Assembly (NCBI RefSeq): GCF_018917435.1
Contig: NZ_JAHLOQ010000018.1
Span: forward strand, 1-64,000
Direction: 5' to 3'
From: Intestinibacter bartlettii
GTDB lineage: Bacteria > Bacillota > Clostridia > Peptostreptococcales > Peptostreptococcaceae
Length of the DNA: 64,000 bases
The notes beneath the pieces are model-generated. The model saw nothing but the letters and a program-made list of their open reading frames with translations, was not told the origin of the DNA and made no database searches. How positions within the stretch are numbered: position 1 is the stretch's first letter; each line of letters begins with the position of its first letter. Below, in pieces: positions 45,080-54,080 of the stretch. Both the position numbers and the translations under genes were made by a program.

Positions 45080-45325
45080 AAAAAACTCGCCTCCTATGGA
45101 ATTCCATAGGGGCGAGTATATATTCGCGTTACCACCCTAATTTATTCAAGTATAACTTGAACGTCTTATCAGACTTATAACGAGTCCATCCGTCTTATCT
45201 TAAATTAGTTCGGATAAGAAGCTCCGAGGCCATCTTCAATAATCAATTAGACGCTAGCTTTCACCTTATCTAGCTCTCTGAGGAAAAACTGAATTATTTA
45301 CTCTTCTCTTCATCGCTTTTAATTT
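45080..45325 (-). ncRNA. T-box riboswitch (methionine type) in the metG leader
   Basis: On the minus strand, stem I begins near GCGATGAAGAGAAGAG and includes AGAGAGC and GGTGAAAGC. The specifier loop reads GAAGATGG, giving ATG (45233-45231) as specifier codon. The T-box AGGGTGGTAACGCG is at 45138-45125; its UGGU can pair with an ACCA end, fitting the A discriminator of tRNA-Met. The terminator stem (45117-45085) is followed by a T-run. Uncharged tRNA-Met should prevent termination and raise metG expression. The usual ACCGCG end of the T-box is AACGCG here. Confidence 0.93.
45085..45117 (-). terminator. Regulated terminator of the metG T-box
   Basis: ACTCGCC-CCTATGGAA pairs with TTCCATAGG-A-GGCGAGT around a very short loop and is followed by a T-run. 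It is mutually exclusive with the antiterminator formed by the T-box sequence upstream. Confidence 0.9.
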
Positions 45326-45462
45326 AAATCATTATATTTTATTATATTAGACAAAAAATCTTTTTTTATTCAAAATAAATCTATCTTATATCATTTTTTA
45401 TCTATTATATGGTTATTATTTTATTAAATAAAAAAATCCTTGTCAAGATTGATACTGATTTA

Positions 45463-45696
45463 TTATTTTATTTCTGAAAAAGTATATCTCTCTTTACGAG
45501 GTAAAAGAAGTTCATACTCAATTGTAAGTCCGTTATCATAAACTTTTTTATTAAATTCAGGAAGTCTTTTCCCTATCCATTTTTCTAAAACTTCTTCTAT
45601 ATTGTCAGTACAAATTTCTTCTTCAAAATTCATATCAAAATTATATATACCAGCACATGGATTGTATATTTCTCTACTTACTTCATACTTTTTCAT
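45463..45696 (-). CDS. Small hypothetical protein
   Basis: This 77-residue soluble protein is not recognised. It starts MKKYEVSREIYNPCAGIYNF, has an acidic middle (NFEEEICTDNIEEVLEKW) and a C-terminal strand pattern (GLTIEYELLLPRKERYTF). The ATG at 45696 is chosen over the GTG at 45705 because the GTG lies inside the AGGGGTGG ribosome site. It is alone between spmB and the metG leader. Good codon structure and ribosome site argue that it is real. Confidence 0.6.
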   Translation of the reverse strand: MKKYEVSREIYNPCAGIYNFDMNFEEEICTDNIEEVLEKWIGKRLPEFNKKVYDNGLTIEYELLLPRKERYTFSEIK

Positions 45697-45828
45697 ATTA
45701 ACCACCCCTATTTAAAGATTCTAATATTATTTATATACTGTAAAATTATTTCCACTTCAATTATACTCTTATTTTCTAATAAATTTCCAATCTTTTTATT
45801 CGACAAACTCAATTTTTGTTAAAAAATA

Positions 45829-45862
45829 GGGGATTAAAAAGATATAACACTTTGTAATCCCC
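45829..45862 (-). terminator. Terminator of spmAB
   Basis: GGGGATTA and TAATCCCC form an 8-bp stem with a large AT loop and are followed on the minus strand by TATTTTTT. It lies just past the spmB stop. Confidence 0.75.
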
Positions 45863-45870
45863 CAATATTT

Positions 45871-46395
45871 TTATCCAAATATTAAATAACATATGTACAC
45901 AGATGCAAGTACTCCAGCAAAATGGCTAAGCAATGCACAAACTAAAGTATGGCGTGTTTTTTTTATTTTCTGACTTCCATAATAAATTGCCATAGTATAA
46001 AATACTGTTTCTGATGCGCCAACAATCGTTGCACCCATTTTTTCTATTATAGAATCAACAGAAACTCTGGCAGCGAGTTCACTGTACATTCCCAATGCTC
46101 CACTCCCAGATACAGGCTTCATTATTATAAGCCCTATTAATTCTTTTGGTATTTTAAAAAGATTAGCAATCGGCGCAAATATAAATTCGAGCATTTCTAT
46201 TCCTTTTCCAGATTTAAAAATTCCTATAGCTATAAAAATTCCTATTATATATGGAAGTATGTTTAGTGCAGTTTTTAGTCCATCAATTGCCCCAGTAATA
46301 AAAGACTCAAACACATCAACCTTTTTATATTTTCCATAAATAATAATAACTAGCATAATTAAAGGAATTGCTAAATTAGCTATTAAATCCAGCAT
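45871..46395 (-). CDS. spmB: Spore maturation protein SpmB
   Basis: SpmB is a polytopic membrane protein with a Gate/nucleoside-recognition-type domain. Together with SpmA it is needed for spore core dehydration in Bacillus and Clostridium. The 174-residue product has about five spans and contains KPVSGSGALGMYSELA and GASETVFYTMAIYYGSQKI, typical for the family. It overlaps the end of spmA by one base, so the two are translationally coupled. Confidence 0.93.
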   Translation of the reverse strand: MLDLIANLAIPLIMLVIIIYGKYKKVDVFESFITGAIDGLKTALNILPYIIGIFIAIGIFKSGKGIEMLEFIFAPIANLFKIPKELIGLIIMKPVSGSGALGMYSELAARVSVDSIIEKMGATIVGASETVFYTMAIYYGSQKIKKTRHTLVCALLSHFAGVLASVYICYLIFG

Positions 46396-46979
46396 TATCT
46401 ACTCCCCCTCTCAAAAATCTTACATGACACAATAGCTACTATAGTTGAGACAGTAGTTGCTACCAAAGTTGAAATTATAATCTCATTTGGATTTACAGAT
46501 CCTGCATCAGCTCTTATTTTCAACATTGTAAATGGAATTAATTGAATAGATGATATATTTATAACTAGAAACATTATCATTTCATTAGAAGCCCTATCCT
46601 TTTGTGTATTCAATGTTTGAAGTTCTTCCATAGCTTTCAACCCAAATGAAGTTGCTCCATTCCCTGCTCCCAACATATTAAGTATAATATTCATTATTAT
46701 GTAACTCATAGCTTTGTGATTTTGAGGTATTTTAGGAAATAATCTTTTTAATATAAAATTCATTTTTTGTCCAATCTTATCTATTAATCCTGAGTCCTTT
46801 GCTATATTCATAATTCCCATCCAAAGTGCCATGATAGCAGCTAAACTTATTGTAAATTCAATAGCTCTAGATCCTTCATTTAAAATTACAGTATTCAATT
46901 CTGGTAAATTTCCAAAGTATATACTCCCTACTATACCTATCAATATCATATAGAACCATATTTTGCTAATTTTTTTCAC
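46395..46979 (-). CDS. spmA: Spore maturation protein SpmA
   Basis: SpmA is the partner of SpmB in spore dehydration and is a membrane protein of the same fold. The 194-residue product has about six spans. It contains ALWMGIMNIAKDSGLIDKIG, NMLGAGNGATSFGLKAMEEL and the late segment IRADAGSVNPNEIIISTL. All are recognisable SpmA features. It starts the two-gene minus-strand unit, divergent from pncB. Confidence 0.93.
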   Translation of the reverse strand: MKKISKIWFYMILIGIVGSIYFGNLPELNTVILNEGSRAIEFTISLAAIMALWMGIMNIAKDSGLIDKIGQKMNFILKRLFPKIPQNHKAMSYIIMNIILNMLGAGNGATSFGLKAMEELQTLNTQKDRASNEMIMFLVINISSIQLIPFTMLKIRADAGSVNPNEIIISTLVATTVSTIVAIVSCKIFERGSR

Positions 46980-47141
46980 CTTCCTTTAAAATAGTATTTT
47001 TTTTTTCGCAATAATTAATAGTTACTTTAAATAATTTTATGATGTATGAATACCACTTTATACTTGAAAGTTTACCAATATTGTGTTTTAGTATATGTAT
47101 AGGGTTTTTAATTAATTAAAAATATTTAAGGAGAAATAAAA

Positions 47142-48572
47142 ATGCGAAATTTAACTCTACTTACAGATTTGTATCAACTTACAATGATGAATGGATATTA
47201 TGAAAAAAATATTCATGAAGATATAGTTGTATTTGATATGTTTTTTAGAAAGAATGCTTGCGACGGTGGCTACACTATTATTTGTGGTATTGAGCAACTA
47301 GCTGAGTATATAAATAATTTGCATTTTTCAGATGATGACTTAGACTATTTAAGAGGTTTAAACTTATTCTCTGAGGGGTTTTTGAATTTTCTAAAGGATT
47401 TCAAATTTACAGGAGATATATATGCAGTTGAGGAAGGAACAATAATGTTCCCTGGGGAGCCAATAATAACTGTAAAAGCGCCTTTATATCAAGCTCAATT
47501 GATAGAAACAGCTTTACTTACTATAGTGAATTTCCAATCACTAATAGCTACTAAAGCTTCTAGAGTTTGTTATGCTGCACAAGGGGATCCTGTTCTTGAA
47601 TTTGGTTTAAGAAGAGCTCAAGGACCAGATGCAGGTACTTACGGTGCAAGAGCTGCTGTTATCGGTGGTTGTGCTGGGACAGCTAATGTATTAGCAGGGA
47701 AAATGTTTGACATACCTGTTGTTGGAACACATGCTCATAGCTGGGTTCAAAAATTCGATACTGAATTAGAAGCTTTCCAAGCTTATGCTGATGTGTACCC
47801 AGACAATTGTTTATTATTAATTGATACATATAACGTATTAAAAAGCGGTCTTCCAAATGCAATTAAAGTATTCGATAATTTAAGAGCAAAAGGATATGAA
47901 CCAGCTGGTATACGTATAGACTCAGGAGATTTACAATATCTTTCGAATGAAGTCAAAAAAGAATTAGAAAAAGCAGGATATCATAATTTAAAAATTACTG
48001 CTTCTAATGATTTAGATGAATACATAATCTCAGATTTAAAATCAAGTGGTACAGCAGTCAATTCATGGGGTGTTGGAACTAAATTGATTACTTCTGCAGA
48101 ATCACCATCTTTAGGTGGTGTATATAAATTAGCAGGTTCTTACAATGGTGATGAATTAATACCTAAAATTAAAGTATCTGAAGACCCAGAAAAAATTAAT
48201 AATCCAGGTTATAAAAAAGTAGTCAGAATATTTGATAATGAAAATGTAGCGCAAGCCGACTTAATAATGTTAAAAGATGAGGCAATTGACACTACAAAGC
48301 CTTTAACTATATTCCACCCTACATATACTTGGAAGAAATCAACATTTGAAAATTATTCAGTTAAAGAACTACATAAACCTTTATTTGTTAATGGAGAATG
48401 TAAATATGAGTACAAACCTATAAATGAAATAAAGGCTTATGTAAATTCTCAACTTGATACATTCTGGGATTCTTACAAGAGACTTTCTTCACCAAAGAAA
48501 TATAAAGTCGATTTATCTCAAGGGCTTTGGAATTTAAAAACTAATTTATTAGCTTCAAAGAAAGTATTTTAA
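47142..48572 (+). CDS. pncB: Nicotinate phosphoribosyltransferase
   Basis: PncB converts nicotinate and PRPP to nicotinate mononucleotide for NAD salvage. The 476-residue product begins MRNLTLLTDLYQLTMMNGYY and holds EFGLRRAQGPDAGTYGARA, VVGTHAHSWVQKF (His region) and GIRIDSGDLQYLS, all hallmarks. An AAGGAG site lies 8 bases before the start. It is followed 36 bp later by an Lrp-type regulator gene on the same strand, probably in the same transcript. Confidence 0.95.
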   Translation: MRNLTLLTDLYQLTMMNGYYEKNIHEDIVVFDMFFRKNACDGGYTIICGIEQLAEYINNLHFSDDDLDYLRGLNLFSEGFLNFLKDFKFTGDIYAVEEGTIMFPGEPIITVKAPLYQAQLIETALLTIVNFQSLIATKASRVCYAAQGDPVLEFGLRRAQGPDAGTYGARAAVIGGCAGTANVLAGKMFDIPVVGTHAHSWVQKFDTELEAFQAYADVYPDNCLLLIDTYNVLKSGLPNAIKVFDNLRAKGYEPAGIRIDSGDLQYLSNEVKKELEKAGYHNLKITASNDLDEYIISDLKSSGTAVNSWGVGTKLITSAESPSLGGVYKLAGSYNGDELIPKIKVSEDPEKINNPGYKKVVRIFDNENVAQADLIMLKDEAIDTTKPLTIFHPTYTWKKSTFENYSVKELHKPLFVNGECKYEYKPINEIKAYVNSQLDTFWDSYKRLSSPKKYKVDLSQGLWNLKTNLLASKKVF

Positions 48573-48608
48573 TAAAAATAATTTATAGATAAAGAGGGGG
48601 GTCAATTA

Positions 48609-49037
48609 ATGGACGTTACTGATTACAGAATTATAGAGATACTACAAAAAGATGGTAGAATCTCAATGAAAGACTTAGGGAAAATAGTAGGATTAACTTC
48701 TCCTGCCGTTTCAGAAAGAGTAAAAAGATTAGAGGAATCTGGTGTAATCGAAGGTTATAAAGCAATAGTAAATCCAGATGCTTTAGGAAGAGTTATAAAA
48801 GCTTTTATACACATTTCTTTACCAAGCGATAAATACGAGTTATTCCTAGAAACTGCACGAAAAGATCCTCGCATAGTTGAATGTCATCATATAACTGGAG
48901 ATGACTGTTCACTATTAAAAGTTATAGTAAAAGATATGTATGAACTTGAAAATGTAATTGATAGTATAAAATCAATAGGTACAACTAAGACCTCTGTTAT
49001 TTTATCTACACCTATACAAACTAAATCTATACTATAA
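48609..49037 (+). CDS. Lrp/AsnC family transcriptional regulator
   Basis: The 142-residue regulator has an N-terminal winged helix-turn-helix (DYRIIEILQKDGRISMKDLG; LTSPAVSERVKRLEESGVIEGY) and a C-terminal RAM ligand-binding domain at about 65-140. The segment VECHHITGDDCSLLKVIV is typical. A GAGGGGGG ribosome site precedes the start. The ligand cannot be told from sequence; members usually sense amino acids. Confidence 0.93.
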   Translation: MDVTDYRIIEILQKDGRISMKDLGKIVGLTSPAVSERVKRLEESGVIEGYKAIVNPDALGRVIKAFIHISLPSDKYELFLETARKDPRIVECHHITGDDCSLLKVIVKDMYELENVIDSIKSIGTTKTSVILSTPIQTKSIL

Positions 49038-49057
49038 TTAAACTTATTAAGTAAACA

Positions 49058-49106
49058 AAAAGTCTGCCTTGAAGTATTAATATTAAATACTTCAAAGCAG
49101 ACTTTT
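49058..49106. terminator. Bidirectional terminator between the Lrp-type gene and the HD-domain gene
   Basis: A long stem of AAAAGTCTGC (49058-49067) with GCAGACTTTT (49097-49106), plus an inner TGAAGTATT/AATACTTCA stem, is flanked by A and T runs. It lies between two convergent genes. Confidence 0.85.
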
Positions 49107-49113
49107 ATTTTTT

Positions 49114-49821
49114 TCATACTTCTTTATCTGTTTTATATCTGTAAAAATAATTTGTTAAGATAAACTCCATATATGTTTTAATTACTCCATTATCCTCTAG
49201 TGGATTTAATAATTTTCTAGTAGCGACTAAGTCACAATATCCTAGTAACATTATACCTATGATATCATCCCCAAGTTCATCAAATTGTTTCCAAAGAGAT
49301 TCTTTTCCGACATTACCAGTTTTATAAGCTATCAATAAAGACATATGATATCTTACATATCTAAAAAGTTTTTGCGTTGTCGCATCACTTAATCCAAGTT
49401 CTTTCCCTAATTCAAGGACTATTTGGCCACCGGTTACATCATGTCCTCTAAAATGTGTTCTTCCTGTTTCATCTACAGTTTTAGCAGCAGGTTTTCCAAT
49501 ATCATGTAAGAAAACACCTAGTTTCAATACTTGTAGTATAGGAAATCCTGATTCATCTTTTGAGTTTAAATAATCCCAAACACCTTCTCTTAAATGGCTT
49601 GGTATAAATTTATCTGTCTCTAATATGCTCTCAAAATGACCAAGAGTATATAAAGAGTGTTGAAATGTATTAACTATATGATACTTACACTTCCCGACTT
49701 CCTTCATGTCCTTAATGCTTGGTATTATTTGTTCTAATAAACCTTTTTCATCCAGTTCTTCTATTTTACTAGAGGTATCCTTGTATTTTAGACATTCTAA
49801 TAATTGCGCTCCTATATCCAT
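49114..49821 (-). CDS. HD-domain phosphohydrolase related to tRNA nucleotidyltransferase C-termini
   Basis: The 235-residue product has the metal-binding HD pattern: FQHSLYTLGH, then GVFLHDIGKPAAK, then THFRGHDVTGGQ, and RYHMSLL later. The arrangement resembles the HD domain of CCA-adding/poly(A) polymerases, but no nucleotidyltransferase domain is present. A phosphatase or phosphodiesterase activity is likely; the substrate is unknown. An AGGGGTG site precedes the ATG. It lies 46 bp downstream of rsmI on the same strand. Confidence 0.8.
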   Translation of the reverse strand: MDIGAQLLECLKYKDTSSKIEELDEKGLLEQIIPSIKDMKEVGKCKYHIVNTFQHSLYTLGHFESILETDKFIPSHLREGVWDYLNSKDESGFPILQVLKLGVFLHDIGKPAAKTVDETGRTHFRGHDVTGGQIVLELGKELGLSDATTQKLFRYVRYHMSLLIAYKTGNVGKESLWKQFDELGDDIIGIMLLGYCDLVATRKLLNPLEDNGVIKTYMEFILTNYFYRYKTDKEV

Positions 49822-49867
49822 CTAATCACCCCTGTTTATAAAGTTAAATAAATATATCTTATCTTTA

Positions 49868-50701
49868 CTATAAATCTAATACTTGTTTATATACAACATC
49901 TTTTTTTAATTTTCTATCTTTGCAAACAGTTTTTATAGCGTCTTTTTTGCTAATTCCGTTATTGATTAATTCTATAACGTATTCTCTTTCTGACAGTTCA
50001 TCATAATTATTTTTAGCTTGTTTTTCACCTTTAAAACCATCTACAATTAAAACGAATTCACCCTTAACTTCTTTTTCTTCATAAATTTTTAACACTGTTT
50101 CGATATCTTCTCTTATTACTTCTTGATATTTTTTAGTTAATTCTCTATTAACTGCTATTTTTCTATTTCCGAAGTATTTTAGCATATCTTTTAATGTGTC
50201 TTTTAGTCTATGAGGTGATTCATAGAAAATCATAGTTCGATCTTCTTCTTGGATTTCTTCAAGTCTTTTTCTACGTATTTTCTTGTCTCTATCTAAAAAA
50301 CCTTCAAATACAAATTTATGTGTATCTAGTCCTGAACCAACTAAAGCTACTGTAAATGCTGTTGCACCAGGTAATACATCAATTTCTATGTTATTTTCAA
50401 TAGCTTGTTTAATTAAATCCTCACCTGGGTCTGATATTCCAGGCATTCCAGCATCACTTATTAAAGCTATATTTTCTCCATCTAATAGTTTACTTATTAA
50501 ATAATCACCTTTAGTATCCTTATTATGTTCAAAGTAACTTGTCAAAGGTTTTGAAATTTCAAAGTGATTTAAAAGCTTAATACTATGTCTTGTATCTTCA
50601 GCTGCAATTAAATCAACTTCATTTAATACCTTTAAAGTTCTATATGTTATATCTTCCAAGTTTCCTATAGGTGTTGGACATATATATAATTTTCCACTCA
50701 T
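49868..50701 (-). CDS. rsmI: 16S rRNA C1402 2'-O-methyltransferase RsmI
   Basis: RsmI methylates the ribose of C1402 in the 30S decoding centre. It is a TP-methylase fold protein: LYICPTPIGNLEDITYRTLK, AAEDTRHSIKLLNHF, LISDAGMPGISDPGEDLI and PGATAFTVALVGSGL. The C-terminal helical region is typical. At 277 residues it is full length. One base separates its start from the stop of the methyltransferase gene upstream (50703), so translation is coupled. Confidence 0.96.
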   Translation of the reverse strand: MSGKLYICPTPIGNLEDITYRTLKVLNEVDLIAAEDTRHSIKLLNHFEISKPLTSYFEHNKDTKGDYLISKLLDGENIALISDAGMPGISDPGEDLIKQAIENNIEIDVLPGATAFTVALVGSGLDTHKFVFEGFLDRDKKIRRKRLEEIQEEDRTMIFYESPHRLKDTLKDMLKYFGNRKIAVNRELTKKYQEVIREDIETVLKIYEEKEVKGEFVLIVDGFKGEKQAKNNYDELSEREYVIELINNGISKKDAIKTVCKDRKLKKDVVYKQVLDL

Positions 50702-50702
50702 A

Positions 50703-51452
50703 TTACTCTCCTATATCTTCATTGGCATATATTTTTCTTATTTCTTCTGTATAATTTCCATCATCTCCATATACATATAGAGGATCTAATATTTTTAATT
50801 CTGGTCTTCCATCTTTAGTGAATTCAACTAACATTAAGTTAGGAGCCTTACCTACTTTAGGATGTATAAATTGAACCACTTTTGGTTCTAATCTATATTT
50901 TCTACCTAATTCTATTATATCAACTAATCTAGTTGGTCTGTGTATCATAAAGAACTTTCCTCTAGGCATTACAAGTCTTGAAGCAGCTCTTATTACATCT
51001 TCTAGATTACACATTATTTCATGTCTTGATATTGCTTTTTTATCGTTTGGATTTTTGATCCCATCCATATGCATATATGGTGGATTTGATGTTGCTACAT
51101 GATATCCATGTACTTCTAATTCTTTATCTATAGTTTTTATATCTGCATTTATGATTTCTACTCTATCTTCTAAATCATTTAATTTTACAGATCTAGTTGC
51201 CATTTCATAAACTTCTTCTTGTATTTCAACACCTACTATTTTACTAGCTTTACTTTTTCCTGCTATTAATATAGGTATTATCCCTGTTCCAGTTCCTAAA
51301 TCAACTACTTTAGCATTATTTTTTACTTTAGCAAAGTTAGCTAATAATACTGCATCTATTCCAAAACAGAACCCTGTTTTATCTTGTATTAATTTTAATC
51401 CTTTTAATTGTAAATCATCAATTCTTTCAGTTTCCTTTAAAGTTACCTGCAT
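50703..51452 (-). CDS. tRNA1(Val) A37 N6-methyltransferase-like (YabB/TrmN6)
   Basis: The 249-residue SAM-dependent methyltransferase has motif I in VVDLGTGTGIIPILIA and the adenine N6-methylase motif SNPPYMHMDGIKN. In E. coli the homologue methylates A37 of tRNA-Val; in Bacillus yabB stands at this position. The exact target here is not proven. It lies between ricT (11 bp) and rsmI (1 bp). Confidence 0.88.
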   Translation of the reverse strand: MQVTLKETERIDDLQLKGLKLIQDKTGFCFGIDAVLLANFAKVKNNAKVVDLGTGTGIIPILIAGKSKASKIVGVEIQEEVYEMATRSVKLNDLEDRVEIINADIKTIDKELEVHGYHVATSNPPYMHMDGIKNPNDKKAISRHEIMCNLEDVIRAASRLVMPRGKFFMIHRPTRLVDIIELGRKYRLEPKVVQFIHPKVGKAPNLMLVEFTKDGRPELKILDPLYVYGDDGNYTEEIRKIYANEDIGE

Positions 51453-51462
51453 AAAATCTCCT

Positions 51463-52362
51463 TTAGTCTTCTAATTTTCTAAGTTCTTTTAATGTTTCTG
51501 AATCTATATCATCGTGGTTGCATTTACCGCCTCCACAGCATCCATTTTCACATTTTTTAGGTACATGAAGAACTTTTACTTCCTCACGTAAACAAGTTTT
51601 TATTGTTTTATCGTTAAATTCTATTCTTATTTGTTCAAGTAATGGGTTTATTTCTATTACTTTACCTTTTTGATTATCTACTTTTACTATACTTCCTACA
51701 ACAGGCATTTTTTCTATAGCTTCTACATAAACATCATGTTCATATTTTAAGCAACAGAATAAACGTCCACATATACCTGATATTTTTGTAGGATTTAAAG
51801 ATAAACTTTGATCTTTAGCCATTTTTATTGATACTGGTTGGAAATCTCCAAGCCAAGAAGAACAACATAATTTTCTTCCGCAAGTTCCAAGTCCACCAAT
51901 TGATTTAGCTTCATCTCTTACACCTATTTGTCTAAGCTCTATTCTTGTTTTAAATATTGATGCTAAATCTTTTACTAACTCTCTAAAGTCTATTCTTCCC
52001 TCAGCAGTAAAATAGAATATTAGTTTATTTCTGTCAAAAGTATATTCACAATCTATTAAGAACATAGTTAATCCATGTTCTTTTATTTTTTGTTGGCAAA
52101 TTTCAAAAGTTTCTTTTGCCTTTTCTTTATTTTCTCTATAAATAGCTTTATCTTCATCTGTTGCAATTCTTATTATAGGTTTTAATGGTGAAACTAACTT
52201 GTCTTCCTCAATTTCTTTAGGTCCAACAACTATTTTCCCATATTCAAGTCCCCTAGCTGTTTCTACTACAACATCTATATTTTTCTCTATTTCGAAATCT
52301 ACTGGATCAAAGTAATATATTTTTCCAGCATTTTTAAATCTAACCCCAACTATTTTTATCAT
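51463..52362 (-). CDS. ricT: PSP1-domain protein RicT (YaaT)
   Basis: RicT belongs to the Y-complex (RicA-RicF-RicT), which modulates RNase Y-dependent mRNA maturation and is needed for sporulation and competence in B. subtilis. The PSP1 domain (about 60-150) is followed by conserved Cys (GGLGTCGRKLCCSSWLGDF and ICGRLFCCLKYE), which in Bacillus bind Fe-S clusters. The C-terminus has a further cluster, CENGCCGGGKCNHDD. At 299 residues it is normal. It overlaps the holB stop by four bases. Confidence 0.95.
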   Translation of the reverse strand: MIKIVGVRFKNAGKIYYFDPVDFEIEKNIDVVVETARGLEYGKIVVGPKEIEEDKLVSPLKPIIRIATDEDKAIYRENKEKAKETFEICQQKIKEHGLTMFLIDCEYTFDRNKLIFYFTAEGRIDFRELVKDLASIFKTRIELRQIGVRDEAKSIGGLGTCGRKLCCSSWLGDFQPVSIKMAKDQSLSLNPTKISGICGRLFCCLKYEHDVYVEAIEKMPVVGSIVKVDNQKGKVIEINPLLEQIRIEFNDKTIKTCLREEVKVLHVPKKCENGCCGGGKCNHDDIDSETLKELRKLED

Positions 52363-53294
52363 TTAATCACCTCATATATATTTAAAGTCATAACTTGTAT
52401 GCTAATATTGAAATTACAATTACTTCTCAACTTGTTTTTTGTTTCTTCTATTATATCAATAATCTTAGAAAGTTGAGAATAAGTTGTCTTTTTACTCATA
52501 TTTTTTATAAATACTAATCTATCTAAATTTATAATCATGCTATTATCTACATTTTCCTTAGCCATCATAATGTCTCTAAAGTAATTAATCAGCAAATCTA
52601 AAACATTTATTATTTGGTCCTTATATTTTTCTATACTAGATTGTATATCCATTATCTCAATTAAATTTCCACCTAAAAATGTTTCAACATATTTTTGAAC
52701 TTCTTCCCTCATAAGGTGAAAATCCTCTGATTCAGAAAGTTCTATTGCCTTTTGCATACTACCCCTAGAGAAATTGGCAAGCAATGATGCTCTCTTTTCA
52801 TCAACTCCAGTTGTGACTAAATAATTAGCCACTTCTCTCATTGGTATTGGTGTAAATTTGATAATCTCGCATCTTGATTTTATCGTATCTAATAAGGATT
52901 CTTTATTATTAGTTACAAGGATTATTATAGCATACTTTGGTGGTTCTTCTAATGTTTTAAGCAGTGCATTTTGTGCCTCTACTGTCATTTTTTGAGCTTC
53001 ATCAATCACATATATTTTGTATGATTTAAAAGGCTTAACTAGTATATCTGTTTGCAATTTTCTTATTTGGGCTATTTTTATACTGTTTCCGTCTGGTTTT
53101 ATTTCTATATAATCTGGACTATTAAATAAATTATCCATTTCTAATAAAATTGCAGCCAATTCTCTAGCCATTGTATTTTTCCCTACACCAGTAGGCCCTT
53201 CAAACATATATGCATGACTTACCATATTTGACTTTATACTATTAGATAAGTATTTTTTCGCAAATTGTTGACCTCTTATTTTTTCAAAATACAT
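52359..53294 (-). CDS. holB: DNA polymerase III delta' subunit
   Basis: This is the clamp-loader subunit that helps open the sliding clamp. The AAA+ P-loop is GPTGVGKNTMARELAA, followed by IYVIDEAQKMTVEAQNALLK and LEEPPKYAIIILVT, then IKSRCEIIKF. The usual four-Cys zinc site after the P-loop is missing; the stretch reads MDNLFNSPDYIEI instead. At 311 residues it is normal. It lies upstream of ricT. The yaaQ and yaaR genes found between tmk and holB in Bacillus are absent. Confidence 0.93.
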   Translation of the reverse strand: MYFEKIRGQQFAKKYLSNSIKSNMVSHAYMFEGPTGVGKNTMARELAAILLEMDNLFNSPDYIEIKPDGNSIKIAQIRKLQTDILVKPFKSYKIYVIDEAQKMTVEAQNALLKTLEEPPKYAIIILVTNNKESLLDTIKSRCEIIKFTPIPMREVANYLVTTGVDEKRASLLANFSRGSMQKAIELSESEDFHLMREEVQKYVETFLGGNLIEIMDIQSSIEKYKDQIINVLDLLINYFRDIMMAKENVDNSMIINLDRLVFIKNMSKKTTYSQLSKIIDIIEETKNKLRSNCNFNISIQVMTLNIYEVIK

Positions 53295-53360
53295 ATATCT
53301 TCCTCCATTTTATAGAATTTATATCTATCCATAACTTCGGAATATTATTTCTATATAAAT

Positions 53361-54041
53361 CTATTTATTTAAAATTTTATTTTCTATTATGTTATATATA
53401 TCGTTATGTATATCATCAATAGTTCTCATTTGATTGTTTTCTACACAATTAATTTTTTCCCAATCAAATTTTTCTGCAATATAAAGTGAATTTTCATATG
53501 ATTTTTTTAGATATTCAAAGTCACTTTCGTGTATATCCTTTTGACTTTCTCCTGTTATTTTGTTATTTCTATCTTTCATAAGAGATTTACTAACTTCAAC
53601 AGGAACATCTAAGAATATTACACAGTCTGGTTTTGGTATTTTATATAAATTAAATTCTAAATCACTTAACCAATCTAAATATTTATCTCTTTCAGCTTCA
53701 TCTATTTTTGATGCTTGGTGAATCATATTTGAAGTTGTATATCTGTCGCATATTATTATTCCACCGTCGTTGTAGAATTGTTCCCAATCTGTTTTGAAAG
53801 ATGCATATCTATCTACTGCAAAAAATGTAGAACACACATATGGATCAACATCATTTGCATTTTTCCCAAAATCTCCTCTTAAATACATTTTTACTAGTGC
53901 AGATGATTCTGAGTTGTAATTTGGAAATTCTACTTTTCTTATTTTACAATTTTCTGCTTCTAATCTATCATATAATTTTTTAGTCTGTGTTGCTTTACCA
54001 CTACCATCAGACCCTTCTATAATTATTAACTTTCCTGCCAT
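53361..54041 (-). CDS. tmk: Thymidylate kinase
   Basis: Tmk phosphorylates dTMP to dTDP. The P-loop is EGSDGSGKATQTKKL, the DRY motif lies in IICDRYTTSNMIHQ, and PDCVIFLDVPVEVS follows. At 226 residues it is a little longer than the E. coli enzyme, and the acidic insertion around FGKNANDVDPYVCST is common in clostridia. A few related kinases act on other deoxynucleosides, so the substrate is inferred from position next to yaaO and holB. Confidence 0.92.
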   Translation of the reverse strand: MAGKLIIIEGSDGSGKATQTKKLYDRLEAENCKIRKVEFPNYNSESSALVKMYLRGDFGKNANDVDPYVCSTFFAVDRYASFKTDWEQFYNDGGIIICDRYTTSNMIHQASKIDEAERDKYLDWLSDLEFNLYKIPKPDCVIFLDVPVEVSKSLMKDRNNKITGESQKDIHESDFEYLKKSYENSLYIAEKFDWEKINCVENNQMRTIDDIHNDIYNIIENKILNK

Positions 54042-54080
54042 TTATAATGCCTCCATAATAAACTTTTCTGTTTAATTTTT

